Positions 1 to 7,532 of a DNA stretch of 14,872 bases are shown here, one piece after another. The translations under genes and the position numbers were made by a program. Positions within the stretch are counted from its first letter, which is position 1; each line of letters opens with the position of its first letter. The stretch lies in assembly GCA_030426005.1 (NCBI GenBank), contig JAUHZM010000044.1, positions 1 through 14,872 of the forward strand, in the 5' to 3' direction. The notes under the pieces were generated by a model, which was given only the letters and a program-made list of their open reading frames with translations, did no database searches and had not been told where the DNA came from. Source of the stretch: Gammaproteobacteria bacterium (GTDB lineage Bacteria > Pseudomonadota > Gammaproteobacteria > Arenicellales > Arenicellaceae).

Positions 1-98
1 CCTAAATCGGTATACGAGATGCGGCCATCTAATTGTAAAGCCGCCAGAATACGACGATCGTATTTATCGAGCTTGCTGGGTTCGTCAGAATACTCCAT
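1..98 (-). CDS. Lrp/AsnC-family transcriptional regulator, N-terminal fragment
   Basis: Only the first 32 codons are inside the window; the gene runs off the left edge. The visible protein starts MEYSDEPSKLDKYDRRILAA and continues with LQLDGRISYTDL. LDxxDRRIL followed by LQxDGRISxxxL is the opening helix of the winged helix-turn-helix of Lrp/AsnC regulators. The start at 98 is chosen because another ATG at 120 is out of frame and soon stops. No clear Shine-Dalgarno sequence precedes it. It is divergent from ald across 179 bases, a common arrangement in which an Lrp-type protein senses an amino acid and controls alanine dehydrogenase. That regulatory link is inferred from position; the ligand-binding domain cannot be seen. 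Confidence 0.85.
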   Translation of the reverse strand, partial: MEYSDEPSKLDKYDRRILAALQLDGRISYTDL

Positions 99-158
99 AG
101 AATTGAATATCACTGGTCATTTGTGGTGATTTAGATGATATTACCATGAGACAAATTA

Positions 159-181
159 AAAACGATAATATCTGTCGTTTT
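159..181. promoter_or_regulatory. Inverted repeat in the lrp-like/ald intergenic region
   Basis: AAAACGA (159-165) and TCGTTTT (175-181) form a perfect 7-base inverted repeat with a 9-base AT-rich centre, in the AT-rich divergent promoter region. Its size and place would suit an operator for the neighbouring Lrp-type regulator, but it does not closely match the E. coli Lrp consensus, so the assignment is inference. Confidence 0.35.
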
Positions 182-277
182 GCAAGGAATATAGATAATT
201 TATCGCTTACCAAAGTGGTACGCGGCCGATAAAATTACCTGCAAGTAATCCCACATCCCCTAATTGAGGAAAACAGA

Positions 278-1393
278 ATGAAAATCGGTGTGCCAAAGGA
301 AATCAAGAATCACGAGTACCGCGTTGGACTCAGCCCAGCGAGTGCGAAAGAACTTATCGCCAACGGGCATGAAGTCACCATCGAAACCGGCGCGGCAGCG
401 GGGATTGGTTTAACAGACGACGTGTACCGCGCAATGGGTGCAAAGATCGCGGACAGCAGCGAAGCAATTTTTGCTGAAAGCGAAATGATCATCAAAGTGA
501 AGGAACCACAACCGCAAGAGTGCAAACAACTGAGTCGCGGCCAATTGTTGTTCACTTACCTACACCTGGCACCTGATCCAGAGCAAACCAAGCTGTTGCT
601 CGAATCTGGCGTTACGGCTGTTGCCTATGAGACCGTCACTGGCCCAGGTAACTCGCTACCATTGCTCGCACCAATGAGTGAAGTTGCCGGCCGATTGGCT
701 GCACAAGCGGGCGCGCACTGTCTGGAACGCGCACAGGGCGGCTGTGGTGTCTTAATGGGCGGCGTACCGGGTACGGAACCTGCCAAAGTACTGGTTATCG
801 GCGGTGGTGTTGTTGGTCAAAATGCGGCCTACATCGCCCGCGGCATGGGCGCGAACGTGACGATTCTGGACCGCTCAATTTCGAAACTGCGTGAACTCGA
901 CATCGAATTCCAAGGTAAGGCTAACTGCGTTTATTCCACCACAGAATCGATCGAGCGCTTCGCCATCGAATCAGACCTCGTGATCGGCGCAGTATTGATT
1001 CCTGGTGCCAACGCACCGAAACTAATCACCCGTGAGATCATCAGTAAAATGAAACCCGGTTCGGTGGTCGTAGACGTGGCAATTGATCAGGGCGGCTGCC
1101 TAGAAACCTCCAAGCCGACCACGCATCAGGACCCAACGTTTGTGGTTGATGGCGTCGTCCATTACTGCGTTGCTAACATGCCTGGCGCCGTGCCACAAAC
1201 ATCGACATACGCACTGAACAACGCCACGCTGCCATTCTCATTAGCCATGGCCAACCATGGGTGGAAAGCAGCGATGCAACAAAACAAAGATCTGTTGAAC
1301 GGCCTCAACGTACACGACGGCAAACTGACGTACAAAGCCGTCGCCGAGGCGCAAGGCCTGGAGTACACCAACCCAGCTTCATTGATCCTCTAA
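278..1393 (+). CDS. ald: Alanine dehydrogenase (NAD-dependent)
   Basis: This 371-residue protein has the usual length for the family. It catalyses reversible oxidative deamination of L-alanine to pyruvate and ammonium in the cytoplasm. The family's key residues are in their standard positions: Arg15 and Lys75 for pyruvate binding (in MKIGVPKEIK...YRVGL and KVKEPQ), His96 in YLHLA, and Asp270 in VVVDVAIDQGG. The nucleotide site is VIGGGVVGQNAA with glycines 175, 177 and 180. Asp198 at the end of the next strand (VTILD) indicates NAD rather than NADP. A good ribosome site (GAGGA, 266-270) sits before the ATG. It is transcribed away from the Lrp-type gene and ends at its own hairpin, so it is probably monocistronic and used to grow on alanine. 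Confidence 0.97.
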   Translation: MKIGVPKEIKNHEYRVGLSPASAKELIANGHEVTIETGAAAGIGLTDDVYRAMGAKIADSSEAIFAESEMIIKVKEPQPQECKQLSRGQLLFTYLHLAPDPEQTKLLLESGVTAVAYETVTGPGNSLPLLAPMSEVAGRLAAQAGAHCLERAQGGCGVLMGGVPGTEPAKVLVIGGGVVGQNAAYIARGMGANVTILDRSISKLRELDIEFQGKANCVYSTTESIERFAIESDLVIGAVLIPGANAPKLITREIISKMKPGSVVVDVAIDQGGCLETSKPTTHQDPTFVVDGVVHYCVANMPGAVPQTSTYALNNATLPFSLAMANHGWKAAMQQNKDLLNGLNVHDGKLTYKAVAEAQGLEYTNPASLIL

Positions 1394-1426
1394 TTGTAAT
1401 TCAGGATTTATTCCAAGGATGGCTAG

Positions 1427-1460
1427 AGCCGCGCTCTGTGCATACGGAGTGCGGCTTTAT
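1427..1460 (+). terminator. Rho-independent terminator of ald
   Basis: AGCCGCGCTC (1427-1436) pairs with GAGTGCGGCT (1447-1456) around a 10-base loop, giving a 10-pair stem with one G-U pair. The tail is TTTAT, so the U-run is short. It lies 34 bases after the ald stop. The left arm is identical to ten bases of the terminator at 8724-8759. Confidence 0.75.
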
Positions 1461-1673
1461 ATTCAGTAAAGTATATTTTTAGGTCTCTGCTTTCTCCAAA
1501 AAACTTGTTTGTCACCGGAGTTTATTCCTTTTTATCGCCTTACACCGCCAGATACTTTTAATTTCTCGTTGCTAAAGACAAAACAACCTAGCGGCTTTCG
1601 AAGCTCAGAAAAACTGGTGGCTTTAAACTGAACAGGACGTACCCATACCGCCCATTGATATCCACGGTATTTT

Positions 1674-4424
1674 CTATTCATCTAACAGAAGAAGCATAAT
1701 TGGGGCGACACTCATATTTCGACCTTGACCGAAGAATACACCCCACTTCTCATTGTTGAACCCGCTTACCACGTCAGTTCTGAATGAAATAGTGTTGATT
1801 CCAGATAGTAGATTGGCTTTCGGTATTCTTAATAGTTCCGGTGTACTGTAGACGGAGGATGAGCTTGCACTATTAACGTATTTTAAAAAGGTACCGTTTA
1901 TATACACGCCAAGTTCGTCTGGGGAGTCGATATCCCAGCCAGTAATTGGAATCAATTTATCCTGAGAAGCACTGGATTCAAATGTGGCGTAAAGCCGGGT
2001 TTGATGCTCTTGTGTTGAATACTGTCGAGTCCAACCCGTTGGCACTAGCCCACGATACTTGGTGTAGTAACCATAGTCCTTTTCAAGCGTATTCTCATCA
2101 TCCAAATCAAGAATCGTACTGGCTCTTACCAGCAAGTTAGTCACACCCCATGTCGCATCCCGCGCAAAGCCGTTTACTCGAAACGAGAGTGTGTTCGATC
2201 CAGAGCGGAACAATCGTGCAGCCAGCGTAAATGACTCGGTGCTGCCGAGACGATTATTACTCGTGGAATTAAGTTGCTTAATGAAAACGTCGTTAAGATA
2301 AAGGCTGACATCATTAGTTCCGGAGCCATTACCGCGATCAATGTCGTACCCATTCCATGAAATATTGTGGTCATGCTGGCTTAAAGGTGTAAACGTAACA
2401 TCAAGACGTACAGGATGCTCATTCGTCCCGTAATTATTGCCATATTGCACGGTGCTTCTTATACCAAGCGGCAATGTTGGAACTGGAGTATCCAGCGTTA
2501 CAAACATGTTTTTGACGCCCCAAGTTGTGGCACCTTCTTTTTGAACAAACTCGATTACATTTGACCCGCTTGCGAGGTCAGCTTTCGCAAATCTGAATGT
2601 ATCTTGTGGACTGTATAGATCACTATAACTACTTCCTTTGGTTAAAAAGCCGTATTCGTTACCATTCAAATAGAGTTTTACTTCGTCAGAACTCCTTAGT
2701 CCCCAGCCCGTTACGTAGAAAAGAACGTCCTCATTCGTGTCGGGTACTTCGAATGTTGCGCGTAGCCCCGTTGGTCTTTCCGGGTCGCCTTCCGAACCAT
2801 ACTCATTCCCATCCAGTTGATTCAACGACAATGCTACTACGGGTGTAAACTCCGCTTCGATATTGGTAAGGCCCCAAGGTCGGTCATAATACCTTGGTGC
2901 AATTCGAATGGTGTTTTTCCCTGAAGCGAATAACGTACGCTCAAGCGTGTAGGTGAAGGTTTCATTATTGATAAACAGCGTTGTTGCCTCTTGTTTCGAA
3001 CCATTAATAAAAATCTCAAAACCGTTCGCTTTAAAGGAGTCGTTCGACATTTTGGCATCAAAAGACAGGACAACATCACGAATACTAGAAACAGTTGATT
3101 CACCGGCTTCACCAAACGCTGTTGCAGGAGATGCCTTAGAATCAACGGCTATCAAGTGATCGAAATCAATCTCAAAACTGTAATCTGAAGAACTATCACC
3201 ATAAATTGAACCATACTCAGCATTGTCAATATGCCCAATACCGTCAATATTTCCAACAATGATCTTCTCTAACTCTATAATCGCATTCGGGATTTGGTCT
3301 GGTTTTACATATCGTGCTGTGTAGTTAGTTCCATGAACTCGATAAGTATTCTTTAATGAACTAGCTTTATTTAGCGCCTCGATTCTCTCACCAATCGTGC
3401 TTTGGGGCACGGCTGTCTTTAGCAATGCGAACGCAGTTGCAATTCGTGGTGCCGCCATACTATTGCCCGCGGCACCACCATTGTCAGTAACGGTATTTTT
3501 AGCGAAAAAGTCAATTGACATATCCCCGCCTACACCTATACCGCCATTTTGTAAGTTTTCATTGTCATTCTCAGAGCCGACTGTAATTACTCCGTCCAAA
3601 CATGCGGGCCATGTTTCCTCACGAGAATCAATATCTTCATTTAATAATCCGACTACGAACGGTATTCCTAGCCTGGACAACTCATTGACTTCATCTTGAC
3701 CGTCCTTGAAGGTGCATGCGTCGGGAATGAACTCATTTTGCTGTCGTTGGCAGTAAGAAGACCTAAAGGCGATTGACATGTTTATTGCATCTACGCCATC
3801 AGGGTCTTGGGCTATTTCTTGTAAGGCTTCAACGACCTTCCCTACGTGGCCGATGGTGGCAGAACTAGGATTGATAGTTCGAGGAGCATTAATGTCACAA
3901 TTTTTAGGGTCGACTTTCCTATCGTCAATTCGAAAAACTTGCACCATTTTTCGTTTAACAGAGTTATCAAACTCATAAGCCGCATTCGCAACGTGAGTAC
4001 CATGTTTGAGGTTTGACCCAAAGACCATATTTTGATACGGGGCTTGAAAGTCGTAGAATGGGATAATGCCATTTAGTACCATCGTTACTCTTTGATACGG
4101 GGCATTAAGATCATTTAGCGCTGGAAGACTCCGAGTTCTCGGTACAAAAGCTCCATTTTCCTCATCACTAAAATGACTGTTTTTACATAGATCAACACTC
4201 GATATCCCAACATGGTTTCCTTTTAATACATCGGGGTTGCTTCCCACATATCCATTTCCAGAAAACCAGATCTCTTGATGGCTGATACACGAGGGATTGT
4301 AAAATGCCCCTCTATTTGTCATGGTAGTGTTACGACCTTGGTCGATAATCGCGATTTCTTGAGCTACCGCTAGTGTTATTGTTGAAAAAAATAGGAGAGT
4401 AGTTTTTTTAAAGAAAGCTTTCAT
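1674..4424 (-). CDS. Secreted subtilisin-family (S8) serine protease without propeptide, with four C-terminal repeats
   Basis: The 916-residue protein begins with a signal peptide (about 1-21, cut near AVA/Q). The catalytic triad of clan SB is visible: Asp28 in IAIIDQG, His141 in KHGTHVA, and Ser322 in GNSMAAP (family norm GTSMAAP). Asn262 in VVGLLNED is the likely oxyanion-hole residue. Asp28 is only a few residues past the predicted cleavage site, so there is no room for the roughly 80-residue I9 propeptide usual in secreted subtilases. After the catalytic domain (to about 340) come four divergent repeats (about 403-523, 541-645, 661-767, 783-906), each opening with [ND]xYG and ending in a WG[VL]-type motif; most contain LYLNG and SGxNTIxF. 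ATG 4424 is preferred over GTG 4430 because AAGGGA sits about 8 bases upstream of it. It follows the I9-like gene by 64 bases. The substrate is unknown. Confidence 0.88.
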   Translation of the reverse strand: MKAFFKKTTLLFFSTITLAVAQEIAIIDQGRNTTMTNRGAFYNPSCISHQEIWFSGNGYVGSNPDVLKGNHVGISSVDLCKNSHFSDEENGAFVPRTRSLPALNDLNAPYQRVTMVLNGIIPFYDFQAPYQNMVFGSNLKHGTHVANAAYEFDNSVKRKMVQVFRIDDRKVDPKNCDINAPRTINPSSATIGHVGKVVEALQEIAQDPDGVDAINMSIAFRSSYCQRQQNEFIPDACTFKDGQDEVNELSRLGIPFVVGLLNEDIDSREETWPACLDGVITVGSENDNENLQNGGIGVGGDMSIDFFAKNTVTDNGGAAGNSMAAPRIATAFALLKTAVPQSTIGERIEALNKASSLKNTYRVHGTNYTARYVKPDQIPNAIIELEKIIVGNIDGIGHIDNAEYGSIYGDSSSDYSFEIDFDHLIAVDSKASPATAFGEAGESTVSSIRDVVLSFDAKMSNDSFKANGFEIFINGSKQEATTLFINNETFTYTLERTLFASGKNTIRIAPRYYDRPWGLTNIEAEFTPVVALSLNQLDGNEYGSEGDPERPTGLRATFEVPDTNEDVLFYVTGWGLRSSDEVKLYLNGNEYGFLTKGSSYSDLYSPQDTFRFAKADLASGSNVIEFVQKEGATTWGVKNMFVTLDTPVPTLPLGIRSTVQYGNNYGTNEHPVRLDVTFTPLSQHDHNISWNGYDIDRGNGSGTNDVSLYLNDVFIKQLNSTSNNRLGSTESFTLAARLFRSGSNTLSFRVNGFARDATWGVTNLLVRASTILDLDDENTLEKDYGYYTKYRGLVPTGWTRQYSTQEHQTRLYATFESSASQDKLIPITGWDIDSPDELGVYINGTFLKYVNSASSSSVYSTPELLRIPKANLLSGINTISFRTDVVSGFNNEKWGVFFGQGRNMSVAPIMLLLLDE

Positions 4425-4460
4425 GCTCACAGTCCCTTCTTGTTAATTTGATGGCTACTG

Positions 4461-4492
4461 CCTGCGACTAGCCTAGCCTGCGACTAGCCTAG
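4461..4492. repeat. Tandem duplication of a 16-base unit
   Basis: CCTGCGACTAGCCTAG occurs twice with no gap (4461-4476 and 4477-4492). The right copy contains the TAG stop of the upstream I9-like gene; the left copy lengthens the spacer to the protease gene. The two copies are identical, which suggests a recent slippage event. Confidence 0.95.
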
Positions 4493-5067
4493 TTAGCTAC
4501 ATCTTCTAAAGCGTGATCTGGGTTCCCGATATGTCTTACCAATACGACCCTTGGGTTTGCTAGCAACTCTGTAAGTTCTGTTGCTTCCAATACTGTGAGC
4601 TTCACAACAACCACTCGACTGTTTACCATTTCTAACTCGGCCGAGTTGAATTTTTGGTAATCTTTACCGACGTACTCTCTGAGGATTTGGTCCGACCAGT
4701 CTCTAAGGAAAGCTTTTCGCCTAGATAAATCTTTTCTTAATACCCCATTTTCTCTAATAAACTCTGCGTTGGGCTGAGTTGGAGTCTTGGACATCTTTTC
4801 AAATGCTACTCGTACAATAAAGTAGTCACCGGAGATATATTTTTTTTCCAGGCAGTAACTATTCTTGGGAGCCTCGCGTGGGTGGCACTTGGCTCCATTT
4901 GCTTGTTGCTGATCCCCTTTTATTTTTTCTTCACCTTCAATTTGTTTGTAATTTTGCAAACTCTCCAGTAACTGAGCTTGTTTTTCCTTGCTCAGCCCAG
5001 CCGCGCCCAAACTGGATGATATTAGCGAAAAAAATACGAAGAAAAGTAATGAACGAGAAAAATCCAT
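4489..5067 (-). CDS. Secreted stand-alone I9 propeptide-like protein (putative protease chaperone/inhibitor)
   Basis: A signal peptide (about 1-23, hydrophobic LLFFVFFSLISSSLG) is followed by a Lys/Gln-rich stretch with two cysteines (61, 72) that could pair. The C-terminal part fits the beta-alpha-beta-beta-alpha-beta order of subtilisin propeptides: strand DYFIVRVAF (81-89), a charged helix (about 114-133), strand SRVVVVKLT (150-158), helix VLEATELTELLANP (159-172), strand RVVLVRHIG (173-181), then a flexible tail ending at 192. The run from KLT through LLANPRVVLV is the typical I9 pattern (L-x-helix-NPxVxxV). It lies just upstream of, and on the same strand as, an S8 protease lacking this domain, so it probably folds or restrains that protease in trans. 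The I9 call is by eye. The start is fixed by an in-frame TGA a few codons upstream; the ribosome site is weak. Confidence 0.72.
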   Translation of the reverse strand: MDFSRSLLFFVFFSLISSSLGAAGLSKEKQAQLLESLQNYKQIEGEEKIKGDQQQANGAKCHPREAPKNSYCLEKKYISGDYFIVRVAFEKMSKTPTQPNAEFIRENGVLRKDLSRRKAFLRDWSDQILREYVGKDYQKFNSAELEMVNSRVVVVKLTVLEATELTELLANPRVVLVRHIGNPDHALEDVAN

Positions 5068-5096
5068 CTTTTTAGATCAACCCCAAATAAAACTGG

Positions 5097-5125
5097 ATTA
5101 TTGCTTATTGGGACATTTAACTCAA
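5097..5125 (-). promoter_or_regulatory. Candidate sigma70 promoter of the I9-like/protease pair
   Basis: Read on the minus strand, TTGAGT (5120-5125) is followed after 17 bases by AATAAT (5097-5102), 30 bases before the ATG at 5067. Spacing is ideal and the boxes match 4/6 and 5/6. The surrounding DNA is AT-rich, so chance matches are possible. Confidence 0.45.
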
Positions 5126-5468
5126 GTTCGAGTGGTTTACCCTGTTTTTTACGATAACAAGGGCGCCACAGCGGAACATTAGAGACTTTTTGATAGTTCC
5201 AACACAAACTCAGTCTTAAGTTTAATGTTCGTTTTATAAAGTCGGTTAGGAATTCTGAACTGGCAGCTCATCTTACATATTCGGTCAATACTCTCACTAT
5301 TTTTCAACCTTCAACTTGGCGAACAAGCACTTCGTCTTTTAAGATTGGGCAGGTTTTACTTTCTAACCAGAGGGAAACTGGAACCTTCAACCGAATAGAG
5401 TTAGCAAACTCATCAAGTATTTGCGCGACCGCTTTAAATCGCCTAGCCAACGCAACAGGAAATTAACC
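5126..5468. other. Non-coding divergent intergenic region
   Basis: I see no credible gene between the I9-like gene and the TerB-like gene. The TTG at 5421 opens a longer frame into the TerB-like protein but lacks a ribosome site. A weak plus-strand promoter-like pair may exist around 5317-5346 (TTGGCG, 18 bases, TAAGAT). No strong repeat or hairpin was noticed. Confidence 0.5.
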
Positions 5469-6002
5469 ATGCACATTATCATCGGCGTCCTCGGCCTGAT
5501 CGTCACCATATTGGTCCTATTTAATCGTTTAGCGGACGCCGGAATCGACATTGGCTGGCTCAATCCGTTCACTTGGCGTCGCCGAAGAGCATGGCGTAAA
5601 AAGTATGAAGGCAACCCGGTGTTTTCATTAGAGGGACCGCTGGAAGTTGCCGCCATGCTGGCGACCTCGGTTGCGAAGATCGATGGCGAAATCAGTAGCG
5701 ATGAAAAACAAACACTCCTCTCATTGTTTCAGAGTGAGCTTGGTAGATCGGAAAAAGAAGCCTCAGACTTGCTGATGTCGAGTATCTATATTTTTGGCGA
5801 TGGCGAAGATGCCATTGCGAAACCTGAAAAAGTGATGAAGCGATCACTGGATAAATTTTCTGAGGAACAGGCCCGCTCGGTGATGTTCTTACTCAACTCC
5901 ATCAAAGACATCAACCAAAGCAACTTAAAGGACAAAGAGCGATTCGTCAGCAAGGTCAGCAGCGAATTCGACAAGCTCTTCAACGCCAAGACGGGATGGT
6001 GA
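5469..6002 (+). CDS. Membrane-anchored TerB-like domain protein
   Basis: The 177-residue protein has one N-terminal membrane segment (HIIIGVLGLIVTILVLF, 2-18), a basic patch (WRRRRAWRKKY, 36-46) expected to stay cytoplasmic, and an all-helical domain (about 57-172). The run MLATSVAKIDGEISSDEKQT, then a helix, resembles the start of TerB-like (tellurite-resistance TerB) domains, where acidic residues in the first helices may bind metal. The function of such single-TM TerB proteins is not established, and there are no other ter genes here. ATG 5469 is chosen because AGGA at 5457-5460 is well spaced before it; the alternative TTG at 5421 would add 16 residues without a ribosome site. It converges on the lyase gene, sharing a hairpin between the stops. 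Confidence 0.72.
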   Translation: MHIIIGVLGLIVTILVLFNRLADAGIDIGWLNPFTWRRRRAWRKKYEGNPVFSLEGPLEVAAMLATSVAKIDGEISSDEKQTLLSLFQSELGRSEKEASDLLMSSIYIFGDGEDAIAKPEKVMKRSLDKFSEEQARSVMFLLNSIKDINQSNLKDKERFVSKVSSEFDKLFNAKTGW

Positions 6003-6067
6003 CCTATAATGCGGTAAAAGAAGAACATTATTAGGCAACGCAATTCAACAGCTGAAGACCAGTAATA

Positions 6068-6096
6068 AAGGGCAACACCAGCGCGGCATTGCCCTT
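6068..6096. terminator. Hairpin between convergent genes, possible bidirectional terminator
   Basis: AAGGGCAA (6068-6075) pairs perfectly with TTGCCCTT (6089-6096) around a 13-base loop, between the stops at 6002 (plus) and 6123 (minus). On the minus strand the stem runs into TTTATTA, a modest U-tract; on the plus strand there is none. It best serves the lyase gene. Confidence 0.5.
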
Positions 6097-6122
6097 CAGG
6101 ACTACCTACTTGGAGTGAATAA

Positions 6123-7301
6123 TCACTCAATTCGTTGGTAGGTAATGTTGGTCATGGTGACCAACGCGGTATTGATATTGAAGCTGTTGTAGCATGCGGC
6201 AAATGAGTTTGAATCACCCTTGGTACCGCAATTAACATTTCCATTAGGGTTTTGCGACTGCAGATAATTACCGAATTTCAGGTAATCGGCACTACTGGTC
6301 TGCACCGTCATTTGCTGGGTTGTGCCTAAAGCGCTCACCGTCAAACTCCCATAATTATTCTCGACCCGCAGGTTGAAAGTATCACCTGACTGAATCGTGC
6401 CAAGCGGAAATTTGAGCTCCGTACCGCTCGTGTTTCGCATACGCACATACACATCGAAAATGCCATTAGTGTGCGTGCTATCGAAAAAGCCCGATTCGTT
6501 GGTGTCTGACACATAGACTTTCATAGTCGTCCCTAAACCGCTGGTATGGTACTGGGCAACGATCATCTTGCCGCCGTCTGACAGATCAATTTTATAATCT
6601 GCTTGTAAAAGTTCGTAGGTTTGATCCATTGGCAACCGATCTGCGGGCGGCACCTTCATCTCGTGTCGCCAACCGTTACCATTTGGCGTGGTGTATTGCG
6701 CCTGCAAGGCATTAAATACCAGTGAGTTGCCTTGCACAGGGCTGCCACCTTCTGAGTCATCCATCGTGTCGAGTAGCAGCTGCGGGATTTGACCGTTACT
6801 GCCGCCGCCTCCACCGCCGCCAGAACCCGAACCAGTTACATATATATCCACTTCAGTGAGGCTATTCCAATTGTTGGATGTATTTCCGTAACCTACGATA
6901 CGAACATACCGTGCCGAGGTGTCAGTCACCTCAAAATTCTGCAAGCCCGTGGTCGATAATGGTTGTGGCCCAGACCAAACGGTGCTCCAGGACGACGCAT
7001 TAGACGAGACCTGAATATCAATGTTCGCGGTACGCTGGTTGCCTTTATAAAAAGCGATTCTCAAATTATCAACCGTGTAGGTATTCCCTAGGTCAAATCG
7101 AATCCACTGACCATTACCCTGTGCAGACCAGCGTGTTGACAAGCTGCCATCCAAGGTATTGCCGGGGACATTGCCGTCATGACTCGATGCAGTAACTGAG
7201 ACGGGTTCCACTTCAGCGGCTGACACCACCGAAAAATACAACAACGACAATAGCGCAATGACGAATTGAGAGACTCTCGATGCGAAATGGGTTTTCTCCA
7301 T
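6123..7301 (-). CDS. Secreted CBM32-type plus PL7-type polysaccharide (alginate-like) lyase
   Basis: The 392-residue protein has a signal peptide (about 1-28, ending VVSA-AE) and no lipobox. Residues about 31-156 form an F5/8 type C / CBM32-like module (TLDGSLSTRWSAQGNGQWIRFDLG-type pattern, then ARYVRIVGYGN). A pure Gly/Ser linker follows (157-169). The catalytic part (about 170-392) carries versions of the three PL7 alginate-lyase motifs: WRHEMKV (211-217, for RxExR), QYH (250-252, for QIH/QVH) and YLKFGNYLQ (340-348, for YFKAGxYxQ). These hold the expected Arg, Gln, His and Tyr of a beta-jelly-roll lyase that cleaves uronate polymers by beta-elimination. The start at 7301 has an excellent AAAGGAG ribosome site; the frame is open up to an ATG at 7424, but that would add 41 residues ahead of the signal peptide. 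Exact substrate is uncertain. Confidence 0.82.
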   Translation of the reverse strand: MEKTHFASRVSQFVIALLSLLYFSVVSAAEVEPVSVTASSHDGNVPGNTLDGSLSTRWSAQGNGQWIRFDLGNTYTVDNLRIAFYKGNQRTANIDIQVSSNASSWSTVWSGPQPLSTTGLQNFEVTDTSARYVRIVGYGNTSNNWNSLTEVDIYVTGSGSGGGGGGGSNGQIPQLLLDTMDDSEGGSPVQGNSLVFNALQAQYTTPNGNGWRHEMKVPPADRLPMDQTYELLQADYKIDLSDGGKMIVAQYHTSGLGTTMKVYVSDTNESGFFDSTHTNGIFDVYVRMRNTSGTELKFPLGTIQSGDTFNLRVENNYGSLTVSALGTTQQMTVQTSSADYLKFGNYLQSQNPNGNVNCGTKGDSNSFAACYNSFNINTALVTMTNITYQRIE

Positions 7302-7429
7302 TGTGTGCTCCTTTAGAAAAATTAAGTTGGTTGGAATCAAAGTGTCTTCAAAACCAGCCACGACTTCTGATTGATTTATTACGTAACTAGTCAGGCTTTG
7401 TTGACACATGCCAAACAATATCATAGATA

Positions 7430-7488
7430 TTGGTCATACCATATATGATTATTGGTAATACAATATAATCATACTATGGTCATACCAA
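7430..7488. promoter_or_regulatory. Three-copy operator upstream of the lyase gene
   Basis: TGGTCATACCA occurs at 7431-7441 and again at 7477-7487, with a degenerate copy TGGTAATACAA at 7453-7463. Copies start 22 and 24 bases apart, about two helical turns. TGGTnnnACCA palindromes are typical of FadR-subfamily GntR regulators, which include the uronate sensors UxuR and ExuR. The cluster is 130-190 bases upstream of the lyase start, in AT-rich DNA where its promoter must lie. The regulator itself is not in the window. Confidence 0.7.
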
Positions 7489-7532
7489 TGCTTTTAAACA
7501 TTCAGAAAATATGCCCTGCGATGTTGCTCTCT

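Noticed and set aside
1645..1670. ATACCG/CGGTAT inverted repeat just after the protease stop as a terminator
   Set aside because: The stem is only six pairs with a 14-base loop, and no U-run follows on the minus strand.
1674..5067. Toxin-immunity pair
   Set aside because: Both proteins carry signal peptides, there are no delivery or toxin-trafficking domains, and the I9/subtilase relation explains the pairing better.
5022..5207. Small open frame overlapping the start of the I9-like gene on the same strand
   Set aside because: It has no ribosome site or domain, overlaps a signal-peptide-coding gene in another frame, and covers its probable promoter.
7302..7424. Longer N-terminus of the lyase starting at 7424
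   Set aside because: It would place 41 residues before a clean signal peptide, and 7301 has a strong AAAGGAG ribosome site.
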